Assembly: GCF_039595395.1 (NCBI RefSeq) | Contig: NZ_JBCNLP010000001.1 | Span: forward strand, 1,550,001 to 1,614,000 | Source: Novosphingobium sp. | GTDB taxonomy: Bacteria > Pseudomonadota > Alphaproteobacteria > Sphingomonadales > Sphingomonadaceae | Direction: 5' to 3' | DNA: 64,000 bases | Shown here: positions 1-6,628 of the stretch, piece by piece | Layout of the letters: each line of letters opens with the position of its first letter | Numbering within the stretch: the stretch's first letter is position 1 | Program-made: the position numbers and the translations under genes | Notes under the pieces: generated by a model | What the model saw: the letters and a program-made list of their open reading frames with translations, nothing else | The model's database searches: none | Told to the model about the DNA's origin: nothing

Positions 1-1
1 G

Positions 2-460
2 GAGCCTCTCGACGCCTATGATATCGAGGGCCATGCCGCGCTGGCTGCCGCCATCGACACGCCGATCGCCTCGGGCGAGATGCTGGTCTCCGCGCCTGAA
101 CATTTCGCGATGATCGACGCGCGCGCCGTGGACTTTATCCAGCCTGACGCCGCGCGCGTGGGCGGCATCACCCAGTTCCAGCGCGTGACGGCGCGGGCCG
201 AGCAGGCCGGGCTGATGATGGCGCCGCATTTCGCCATGGAAATCCATGTCCATGTCTCGGCGGCCTATCCGCACAACGCCTGGGTCGAGCATTTCGACTG
301 GCTCGACCCGCTGTTCAACGAGCGGCAGATTCTCGACAAGGGCCTGATGATGCTCTCGGAGCGCCCCGGTCTGGGCGTTACCCTGTCCGATCAGGCCCGC
401 GCCTGGACCGAGGCCTCGTGCCGCGTCGATGCCAGGGGCTGCGTCGACCACACTCATTGA
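2..460 (+). CDS. Aldarate dehydratase of the enolase superfamily (L-talarate/galactarate dehydratase-like), 3' part
   Basis: C-terminal part (about 152 residues) of a mandelate racemase/muconate lactonizing-type enzyme; the 5' end is outside the window and the frame is open from base 2. Visible landmarks are the EEPLDAYD-like stretch at the very start, a GEML segment, DFIQPDAARVGG (metal/base region of the barrel) and APHFAMEIHVH, whose PHF His is the expected catalytic base. The pattern resembles Salmonella L-talarate/galactarate dehydratase as I remember it, more than true mandelate racemase. Such enzymes dehydrate aldaric acids to keto-deoxy acids. The TonB receptor and anion symporter downstream fit aldarate use. 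Substrate is inference. Confidence 0.8.
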   Translation, partial: EPLDAYDIEGHAALAAAIDTPIASGEMLVSAPEHFAMIDARAVDFIQPDAARVGGITQFQRVTARAEQAGLMMAPHFAMEIHVHVSAAYPHNAWVEHFDWLDPLFNERQILDKGLMMLSERPGLGVTLSDQARAWTEASCRVDARGCVDHTH

Positions 461-470
461 TCGAGAGGAT

Positions 471-498
471 CGGGAGGGCCGGAATGCCGGTCCTCCCG
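471..498 (+). terminator. Hairpin after the aldarate dehydratase gene
   Basis: Twelve-base arms (CGGGAGGGCCGG / CCGGTCCTCCCG, one G-T wobble) around an AATG loop, 10 nt after the stop codon. There is no T-run, so it may be a processing or attenuating hairpin rather than a full intrinsic terminator. The rest of 461-678 shows only the ribosome-binding site of the next gene. Confidence 0.5.
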
Positions 499-678
499 GC
501 AGCATGCGCGTTCAAAAGATCCATAAAGCAAGTTTTGACACCGGTGGCATCAATACCGGCTGCGAATAGGTCAATCGCCGCTGGGCATTGGACGGGGCCA
601 GCCGAATGACCGACACCGGATGGTGAAAGAAGTGCCGAAGAACACCCCGCAGCGGGAACGGCTCTTGGGAGGGAAGAT

Positions 679-3492
679 ATGGCTTACACATTCAAGCGAC
701 TGCGGCTTGCCGCTCTGGCCACCACCGGTATGACGATGCTGGCCGTGACAACCTCGGCGGCACAGGCCCAGGATCAGGCCGCTGCGCCCGCCGCCGACAC
801 GCCGGCCGCCGAAGCGCCCCATGCCGTCAGCGACAAGGACATCATCGTCACCGGCTCGCGCGTGAAGCGCGACGGCTATGACGCGCCCACGCCGCTGACC
901 GTGGTGAGTGCCGATGCCATCAACAAGGCCGCGCCCGCCAATCTGGCCGATTACGTCAACCAGATGCCTCAGCTCACGCCCAGTCAGACCTCGCGCACGG
1001 GCAATGGCAACACCTCGACCGGCGTTAACGGGTTGAACTTGCTCGATTTGCGCGGGCTTGGCCCCAACCGCACGCTGGTGCTGGTGGACAATCAGCGCGT
1101 CGCGCCCTCCACCCAGACCGGCGCGGTGGACGTCAACAACATCCCCACCGCGCTGATCAAGCGCGTCGATATCGTGACCGGCGGCGCCTCGGCGGCCTAT
1201 GGTTCGGACGCGGTTGCGGGCGTGGTCAACTTCATCATCGATCGCACCTTCACCGGCATCAAGGGCAACATCAACGGCGGCGTCACCCAGAGCGGCGACA
1301 ACAAGAGCTATGACGCCAGCATCGCCGCGGGCAAGAGCTTCGCGGGCGGCAAGGGTCATGTCCTCTTCAGCTATGAGCATGAGCATCAGGACGGCGTCGA
1401 TGCGCTGAACCGTCCCTGGTACACCGCGACCTATCTGGTGCCCAATCCGGCCTATGTGGCGGGCAATGGCAAGCCGCGCCAGATCGTGGCCTCGAACGTG
1501 AATTACAACAATGTCTCGCAGGGCGGCGTGATCACCAACACGGCGCTGAAGGGCACGAATTTCCTCGCGGGCGGGGCGGTGTCGCCCTTCCAGTATGGCA
1601 CCATCGCGGGCAATTTCATGCTGGGCGGCAACACCTGGAACGAGGGCAACACCATCGCCCTGTCGCCGCGCATCGACCGTGACAACGCCTGGGGCCGCCT
1701 GAGCTATGAGGTGGCGGACAACATCACCGCCTCGCTGGAAGGCTCCTATGGTTCCAGCGGTGCGCGCAACAGCGCCGCCTATCAGCGCTATGCGGGCAAT
1801 CTGACCATGTCGGCCAGCAATGCCTTCCTGCCTGCCGCCGTGCGCCAGCAGGCTGCGGCCGCCGGGGTCACTTCCTTTGGCTATGGCTATTCGACCTATG
1901 ATCTGGGGCGCCCGGTCAGCGATATTTCGCGCACCAATTACCGCATCGTCGGCTCGCTGGAAGGCAAGTTCGGCAGCAACTGGACGTGGAACGCCTATTA
2001 CCAGTACGGCCACACCGATTTGAGCATCAAGCTGCTCAACACCACCAATGTCGCCAATTTCGCCAATGCCATCGATGCCGTCAGCAGCGGCGGCCAGATC
2101 GTCTGCCGCTCCAGCATTGCCAATCCTTCGAATGGCTGTGTGCCGCTCAACATCTTCGGCTATGGCGTGGCGTCGCAGGCCGCGATCAACTATGTGAAGG
2201 GCACCGCCTGGCAGTCTCAGGGCATCACCGAACAGGTGAGCGCCGCCTCGGTCAGTGGCACGCTGTTCAACAACTGGGCCGGGCCCGTCTCGCTGGCCGC
2301 CGGTGCCGAACATCGCAGCGAAAGCGCCACGGCTGTGGGCGATCCGCTCTCGCAGACCAATGGCTGGTACACCGGCAATTACAAGACCAATGCGGGCAGC
2401 TACAACGTCACCGAGGGCTTTGCCGAAACGGTGGTGCCGCTGCTGAAGAACAGCAAGCTGGGCAAGTCGGCCGATTTCAACGGCGCGGTGCGCGTCACCA
2501 GCTATTCCACCTCGGGCATGGTCACCACGTGGAAGGCGGGCCTGACCTATGAGCCGATCAGCGACATCAAGCTGCGCGCCGTGCTGAGCCGCGACATTCG
2601 CGCGCCTTCCATCAGCGAGATGTATATCGCCGGCGCCACGCAGGCGACCGACGTCGCCGATCCGGTCAAGGGCGTGACGGTGCGCACCACCGCCGTCAGC
2701 AACGGCAACACCAATCTGCGCCCCGAAAAGGCCGATACGCTCAGCCTTGGCGGCGTGTTCCGTCCGCGCTTCATTCCCGGCTTCTCGGCCTCGGTCGATT
2801 ATTACAACATCCGCCTGAAGGATGCGATCACCACGCTGGCGGTGGCTGATATCGTCAACCGCTGCGCGGCGGGCGAGACGGCGATCTGCTCCTATGTGAC
2901 GCGCGATGCCAATCAGAACATCACCTCGATCCTGCGTATCCCGGTCAATCTGGCGACGGTGCGGGTGCGCGGCATCGACTTCGATGCTTCCTACCGCGTC
3001 GAGGCGGGCAAGCTGATCCATGGCATGAGCGGCGCTTTCTCGCTGCATTTCCTGGCGACGCGCGCGCTCAACTATGCCTACACCAATGCGGGCAACACCA
3101 CCGAATATGTGGGCGAGAACGGCGGGCCGAACGCCACCTATCCCATCCCCAAATGGCGCACCTACACCACGCTGGGTTACGACAATGATCGCGGTTCGCT
3201 GCAGGCCACGATGCGCAGCATTTCCTCGGGCGTCTATGACAACACCTGGAAGTCGGGCGTCGATATCGACAACAATTACATCGCCGGGGCGACCTATTTC
3301 GATCTGGCGGGCAATCTGACCGTCTGGGGCGACCGCCAGCGCAAGGCGGAACTCTATTTCAAGATCGAGAACCTGCTCGACAAGGACCCGCCGATCGCGG
3401 CGGGTATCGCCTCCTCCACGCTTCAGACCAACCCGGTGCTTTACGATACGCTGGGCCGCAATTTCCGCGTGGGCGTGCGCTTTCGCTACTGA
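679..3492 (+). CDS. TonB-dependent outer membrane receptor
   Basis: 937 residues, the usual length for sphingomonad TonB receptors. A signal peptide runs to about residue 30 (AQAQD). A TonB-box-like segment KDIIVTGSRV lies near residue 55, followed by a plug domain with LRGLGPNRTLVLVDNQRV and GGASAAYGSDAVAGVVNFI. A long 22-strand-type barrel ends in an aromatic residue (RVGVRFRY). The start is set by GGGAGGG just upstream. It should import a bulky ligand across the outer membrane using TonB energy. Its position between an aldarate dehydratase gene and an anion symporter suggests a uronate or aldarate oligomer as ligand, which is inference only. Confidence 0.93.
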   Translation: MAYTFKRLRLAALATTGMTMLAVTTSAAQAQDQAAAPAADTPAAEAPHAVSDKDIIVTGSRVKRDGYDAPTPLTVVSADAINKAAPANLADYVNQMPQLTPSQTSRTGNGNTSTGVNGLNLLDLRGLGPNRTLVLVDNQRVAPSTQTGAVDVNNIPTALIKRVDIVTGGASAAYGSDAVAGVVNFIIDRTFTGIKGNINGGVTQSGDNKSYDASIAAGKSFAGGKGHVLFSYEHEHQDGVDALNRPWYTATYLVPNPAYVAGNGKPRQIVASNVNYNNVSQGGVITNTALKGTNFLAGGAVSPFQYGTIAGNFMLGGNTWNEGNTIALSPRIDRDNAWGRLSYEVADNITASLEGSYGSSGARNSAAYQRYAGNLTMSASNAFLPAAVRQQAAAAGVTSFGYGYSTYDLGRPVSDISRTNYRIVGSLEGKFGSNWTWNAYYQYGHTDLSIKLLNTTNVANFANAIDAVSSGGQIVCRSSIANPSNGCVPLNIFGYGVASQAAINYVKGTAWQSQGITEQVSAASVSGTLFNNWAGPVSLAAGAEHRSESATAVGDPLSQTNGWYTGNYKTNAGSYNVTEGFAETVVPLLKNSKLGKSADFNGAVRVTSYSTSGMVTTWKAGLTYEPISDIKLRAVLSRDIRAPSISEMYIAGATQATDVADPVKGVTVRTTAVSNGNTNLRPEKADTLSLGGVFRPRFIPGFSASVDYYNIRLKDAITTLAVADIVNRCAAGETAICSYVTRDANQNITSILRIPVNLATVRVRGIDFDASYRVEAGKLIHGMSGAFSLHFLATRALNYAYTNAGNTTEYVGENGGPNATYPIPKWRTYTTLGYDNDRGSLQATMRSISSGVYDNTWKSGVDIDNNYIAGATYFDLAGNLTVWGDRQRKAELYFKIENLLDKDPPIAAGIASSTLQTNPVLYDTLGRNFRVGVRFRY

Positions 3493-3501
3493 TGAATGAC
3501 G

Positions 3502-3534
3502 GCGAGGCAGGGAAAGGCCCTTTCCCTGCCTCGC
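3502..3534 (+). terminator. Near-perfect 16-bp palindrome after the TonB receptor gene
   Basis: Two 16-base arms beginning GCGAGGCAGGG and ending CCCTGCCTCGC around a single C, 9 nt after the receptor stop. It probably stops or processes the transcript. No clean T-run follows. It shares GCGAGG...CCTCGC ends with hairpins at 4911-4931 and 19363-19383. Confidence 0.55.
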
Positions 3535-3575
3535 TTGCCTCTGCATGATGGGTCAAAACGATAAGAGGTGTTTGG

Positions 3576-4895
3576 GTGGCTTTGACGAAACAGCAGATAG
3601 GCAAGGTACGCTGGACGGTTCTGGCGATGCTGTTTGCCGTCACGGTCATCAATTACGCGGTGAGGGCGGCGCTGTCTCTGGCAGCGCCTTCTTTGTCCAG
3701 GGAGCTGGGGATCGACGCCCTGCAACTGGGCTGGATCTTCTCCGCTTTCGGCTGGGCCTATGTGGTGGCGCAGCTTCCCGGCGGCTGGCTGCTCGATCGT
3801 TTCGGAGCGCCGAGGGTCTATTTCTGGGCCATCGTCATCTGGTCGCTGATCACCGCCGCGCATGGCGCGGTGGTCTGGATGAGCGGCGCGACGGCGGTGA
3901 CGGTGCTGTTTGCCCTGCGCTTTCTGGTGGGCTTTGCCGAAGGGCCGTCCTTCCCCGGCAACGCCCGCATCGTGGCGAGCTGGTTCCCCGCGCGCGAACG
4001 CGGCACGGCCAGCGCCATCTTCAACGCCGCGCAATATTTCGCCACGGTGCTCTTCGCGCCGCTGATGGGCTGGATCGTCGCCGATTTTGGCTGGCCCTGG
4101 GTTTTTGTGGCGATGGGTGGCTTTGGCCTGCTCGCCGCCGGAATCTGGCCTTCGGTGGTGCGCGCGCCCCGCGATCACCCGCGACTTGGCGAGGCCGAAA
4201 TGGCGCTGATCGTCGAGGGTGGAGCGCTGGTCGATCCCCCCGCCGACAAGCCGCGCGAGGACCAGAATGAAACCCGCCGCAAGATGCGCGTGCTGCTCTG
4301 CACGCCGACGCTGTGGGGCATGTATCTGGGCCAGTTTTTCGTGAACGCGCTGACCTTTTTCTTCATCACCTGGTTCCCGGTTTATCTCGTGCAGGAGCGG
4401 GGGCTTTCCGTGATGAAGGCGGGCATCTTCGCCACGCTGCCCGCGATCTGCGGCTTTGCCGGGGGCGTGCTGGGCGGCATCTGGTCGGACTGGCTGCTGC
4501 GCCGGGGCGTCTCGCTGACCGTGGCGCGCAAGGTGCCGATCGTCTCGGGCATGCTGATGGCGCTGATCATCGTGGCCTGCAACTATGCCACCAGCGATAC
4601 GATGGTGCTGCTGTTCATGAGCCTGGCCTTCTTCGGCAAGGGCGTGGGCGCGATGGGCTGGGCGGTGATGGCCGACGTTGCTCCGCGTGACAGCGCGGGG
4701 CTGTCGGCGGGCATCTTCAACATGTTCGGGAACATCTCCTCGATCCTGACGCCCATCGTGATCGGCTATATTTTGAAAGAGACGCATTCCTTCAATCTGG
4801 TGCTGTTGGTGGTGGCGGGGTGTGCTCTGGCCGCCGCGCTGTGCTTCCTGCTGCTGGTGGGCAAGATCGAGCGGATCGGGGAAGCCGAAGGTTAA
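3576..4895 (+). CDS. MFS transporter, anion:cation symporter type (aldarate/hexuronate-like)
   Basis: 439 residues with 12 predicted membrane segments. Motifs typical of the ACS branch (GudP, ExuT) are present: NYAVRAALSLAAPSLSRELG in helix 1, QLPGGWLLDRFG after helix 2, and RFLVGFAEGPSFPGNARIV followed by WFPARERGTASA. The start is a GTG at 3576 with AAGAGG seven bases upstream. It likely moves an organic anion such as galactarate, glucarate or a uronate across the inner membrane with protons. The adjacent aldarate dehydratase supports this; exact substrate is not determinable. Confidence 0.87.
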   Translation: MALTKQQIGKVRWTVLAMLFAVTVINYAVRAALSLAAPSLSRELGIDALQLGWIFSAFGWAYVVAQLPGGWLLDRFGAPRVYFWAIVIWSLITAAHGAVVWMSGATAVTVLFALRFLVGFAEGPSFPGNARIVASWFPARERGTASAIFNAAQYFATVLFAPLMGWIVADFGWPWVFVAMGGFGLLAAGIWPSVVRAPRDHPRLGEAEMALIVEGGALVDPPADKPREDQNETRRKMRVLLCTPTLWGMYLGQFFVNALTFFFITWFPVYLVQERGLSVMKAGIFATLPAICGFAGGVLGGIWSDWLLRRGVSLTVARKVPIVSGMLMALIIVACNYATSDTMVLLFMSLAFFGKGVGAMGWAVMADVAPRDSAGLSAGIFNMFGNISSILTPIVIGYILKETHSFNLVLLVVAGCALAAALCFLLLVGKIERIGEAEG

Positions 4896-4910
4896 GAAGG
4901 AAGGGAAGGT

Positions 4911-4931
4911 GCGAGGGTGTTACACCCTCGC
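4911..4931. repeat. Intergenic palindrome, GCGAGGG-type
   Basis: GCGAGGGTG-TTA-CACCCTCGC, 15 nt after the symporter stop, followed by CGCTCCCGTTACTGTCT. The same palindrome plus CGCTCCCGTNACGTCT-like flank occurs inverted at 19340-19383, so this looks like a dispersed element that may also act as a terminator. The remaining sequence to 5063 shows no supported gene. Confidence 0.55.
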
Positions 4932-5063
4932 GCTCCCGTTACTGTCTGCCTTGCGCAACAGGTTCGGCGTTGGGTGCGGTTTGCTGTGTTGCGATGAGGT
5001 TTTGCTTGCGGCGCTTTGGTGGTTGCGCGTGGGCCATCGACGACCGTTAAGCCGATTTTCAAA

Positions 5064-5105
5064 CCGGAAGCAGTCTTTCCGGATACGACAACGTTGCCGT
5101 CATTG
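5064..5105 (+). repeat. Degenerate ~42-bp repeat, copy A
   Basis: Pattern roughly GGAARCNGNCTTTCCGG then CGACAACNTTGCCGNCATT. This copy lies about 50 bases before a small unknown gene. Related copies are at 5522, 5907 and, more diverged, 6454. Confidence 0.55.
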
Positions 5106-5153
5106 AAATCCTCTGCCAGCGCCTTGTGACGGCTCATGAGCAGGAGTTTGCAT

Positions 5154-5396
5154 ATGTTCGATCCGCAGGTGATGAAGGCGCTAATCGACATCGCGATTTT
5201 CTTGGAATTTTCGGACGATCGGATCATCGACCCTGACGCTGCGGTATCGGCATTGGAAGATTTGGCAGCCAATTTACAGATGGCGACACCGGAAACTCGC
5301 GCCGAACTCACGCAGGGTATCCGATCCTTGGTTGGGTCTTATCCTGACCGCGTCGAATTTGTGTCAGACCTTCCAGAGACTCTCGGAATTGCTTAA
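5154..5396 (+). CDS. Small hypothetical protein
   Basis: 80 residues, acidic and helical in appearance, without signal peptide or membrane segment. I chose ATG 5154 because AGGAG lies seven bases upstream; the in-frame ATG 18 bases earlier has no ribosome-binding site. It carries a leucine/alanine-rich helix (AVSALEDLAANLQMA) and a hydrophobic C-terminal part with SYPDRVEFVSDLPETLG. I do not recognise the family. It is the first of three small genes separated by related repeats, so it may belong to an accessory island. Confidence 0.6.
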   Translation: MFDPQVMKALIDIAIFLEFSDDRIIDPDAAVSALEDLAANLQMATPETRAELTQGIRSLVGSYPDRVEFVSDLPETLGIA

Positions 5397-5521
5397 GAAT
5401 TCCACGTCATCTGCGACGGCAGCTTTCTCCAACCTTGCCGCCATTGGCCCCGCCGGGCGGATGCGCTGAAAGCTGCCCGTAGATCAGATTTGTAGCGGAG
5501 GTCAGCTATCGGCATTCCCGT

Positions 5522-5562
5522 GGGAAAAGCGGCCTTCCCGGACCGACAACCTGGCCGACATT
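5522..5562 (+). repeat. Degenerate ~42-bp repeat, copy B
   Basis: GGGAAAAGCGGCCTTCCCGG followed by ACCGACAACCTGGCCGACATT, 26 bases before the next small gene. It aligns with copies at 5064 and 5907. A shorter look-alike of its second half occurs near 5418-5445. Confidence 0.55.
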
Positions 5563-5587
5563 CTACAGTCGCGGCATAATAGTACCT

Positions 5588-5842
5588 ATGGCAGAGATCA
5601 TCTATCTATCACCCGGCGAGCATATGCCGGATCGCGGGGACGACGAACCGTGGCTCATCGTGGAGGCAACGGAAGATGGCCGGTTCTTCGGGACCGGTGC
5701 GACTTGGAAGCCGAGCGGTGAATGGGTCGGCTATTGCTCGTTGCCGGAAAATGACGGTGCGCTTGCCGATGCCTTGGCAGCGGCGGATCAATGGGCCGCC
5801 AAATACAGCGTTCCTGTCATTTGGGTTCAAACCACCCCATAG
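5588..5842 (+). CDS. Small hypothetical protein
   Basis: 84 residues, acidic, no export signal. Tryptophans are frequent (EPWLIVEATEDGRFF, TWKPSGEWVGY, QWAAKYSVPVIWVQTT), giving the look of a small beta-rich domain. The upstream ribosome-binding site is weak, so expression level is uncertain. I do not recognise the family with confidence. It sits between two small genes of unknown function, each preceded by a related repeat. Confidence 0.55.
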   Translation: MAEIIYLSPGEHMPDRGDDEPWLIVEATEDGRFFGTGATWKPSGEWVGYCSLPENDGALADALAAADQWAAKYSVPVIWVQTTP

Positions 5843-5906
5843 ATCCGCTTTCCACTAGACCTCTTCGTCCAGTGGTCACGCCGCATGTCCGCAAACCCTA
5901 ACTTGC

Positions 5907-5949
5907 GGGAAAAATCCGCCTTTCCGGTGCCGACAACATTGCTGCCAAT
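5907..5949 (+). repeat. Degenerate ~42-bp repeat, copy C
   Basis: GGGAAAAATCCGCCTTTCCGG then TGCCGACAACATTGCTGCCAAT. It lies inside the longest open frame of the next gene, which argues that the true start of that gene is downstream at 6011. Confidence 0.55.
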
Positions 5950-6010
5950 CCGAAACGGTGTCACCTGTCTGCTTTCATGCGTCCAAAAACCCGTCGAGGA
6001 GCTTCGCTTC

Positions 6011-6391
6011 GTGAGCGTGACATTGCCTATTCTGAAGGATGAAGTTCAGGAGCATCCTGTTCCGTCCGCATGGAGGCCCAAACTTCGCGAGATTGTTGAC
6101 GCGTTCAAAACCGGGAACTTCAATCTGCGCGACCTTGAATGTGTCGAGCCATTGGACGAGGATACCTCAGTTGGGATAGCACGAAATATCAGTGCTTACG
6201 GCTGCACATTGGCGGCGCTGCCGGACGACAGCTGGAAGACGTCAGTTTGCCAGTGGCAGTATGAATACTGGAAGGTGCTGGTGGACCTGTTCTCAGTCGA
6301 AGAAGGCCAGAGTGACTTGGTTCTGCACGTGAACGTGTTCGAGAAAGGTGACAGTTTCGAGTACAAGGTTCACTTCGTTTACGTGCCCTAG
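6011..6391 (+). CDS. DUF7668-like small protein
   Basis: 126 residues from GTG 6011. The frame is open from ATG 5885, but the first 42 codons translate repeat copy C. GAGGAG lies nine bases before the GTG, and the protein then begins SVTLPILKDEVQEHPVPSAW, the point where homologues I remember begin. Recognisable features are AWRPKLREIVDAF, SDLVLHVNVF and the terminal VHFVYVP. The family is cytosolic, often found near other small orphan proteins, and has no established function that I know of. Family assignment is from memory. Confidence 0.65.
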   Translation: MSVTLPILKDEVQEHPVPSAWRPKLREIVDAFKTGNFNLRDLECVEPLDEDTSVGIARNISAYGCTLAALPDDSWKTSVCQWQYEYWKVLVDLFSVEEGQSDLVLHVNVFEKGDSFEYKVHFVYVP

Positions 6392-6453
6392 AACAGATCA
6401 ATCTCACTTGAGTTAATGTCCGCTCCCCCCAACTTTTCACCATTCCACCGCTG

Positions 6454-6497
6454 CGAAGCAGCCTTCAATAGCTGACACATTGCGTACTGCATTGAAC
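6454..6497 (+). repeat. Diverged copy D of the small repeat, followed by a hairpin
   Basis: GAAGCAGCCTTC...GACACATTGCGTACTGCATTGAAC aligns loosely with copy A. At 6535-6556 there is a separate perfect hairpin, GCAAAGGGC-GATG-GCCCTTTGC. No gene is seen between 6392 and 6628. Confidence 0.35.
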
Positions 6498-6578
6498 TTT
6501 GCCCATCAAGCATAAGGCAGACAATAAAGGGATTGCAAAGGGCGATGGCCCTTTGCCCGCCGGAGGCACACTTCTCCT

Positions 6579-6607
6579 AAAAAAGAGGCGCCCCAAAGGA
6601 CGCCCCT
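6579..6607 (-). terminator. Intrinsic terminator of the Tat-exported protein gene
   Basis: On the minus strand, GGGGCGTCC-TTTG-GGGCGCCTC is followed by six T residues, 22 bases beyond the stop of the 6629-8584 gene. Classical stem plus U-tract with two G-U pairs. Confidence 0.8.
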
Positions 6608-6628
6608 TTCCCTAAATCCCTACCTCCA

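Noticed and set aside
571..3546. Very long open frame on the minus strand opposite the first TonB receptor
   Set aside because: It mirrors a clear receptor gene, has no domain, and its composition (Arg, Ala, Gly, Asp, His runs) is that of antisense GC-rich coding DNA.
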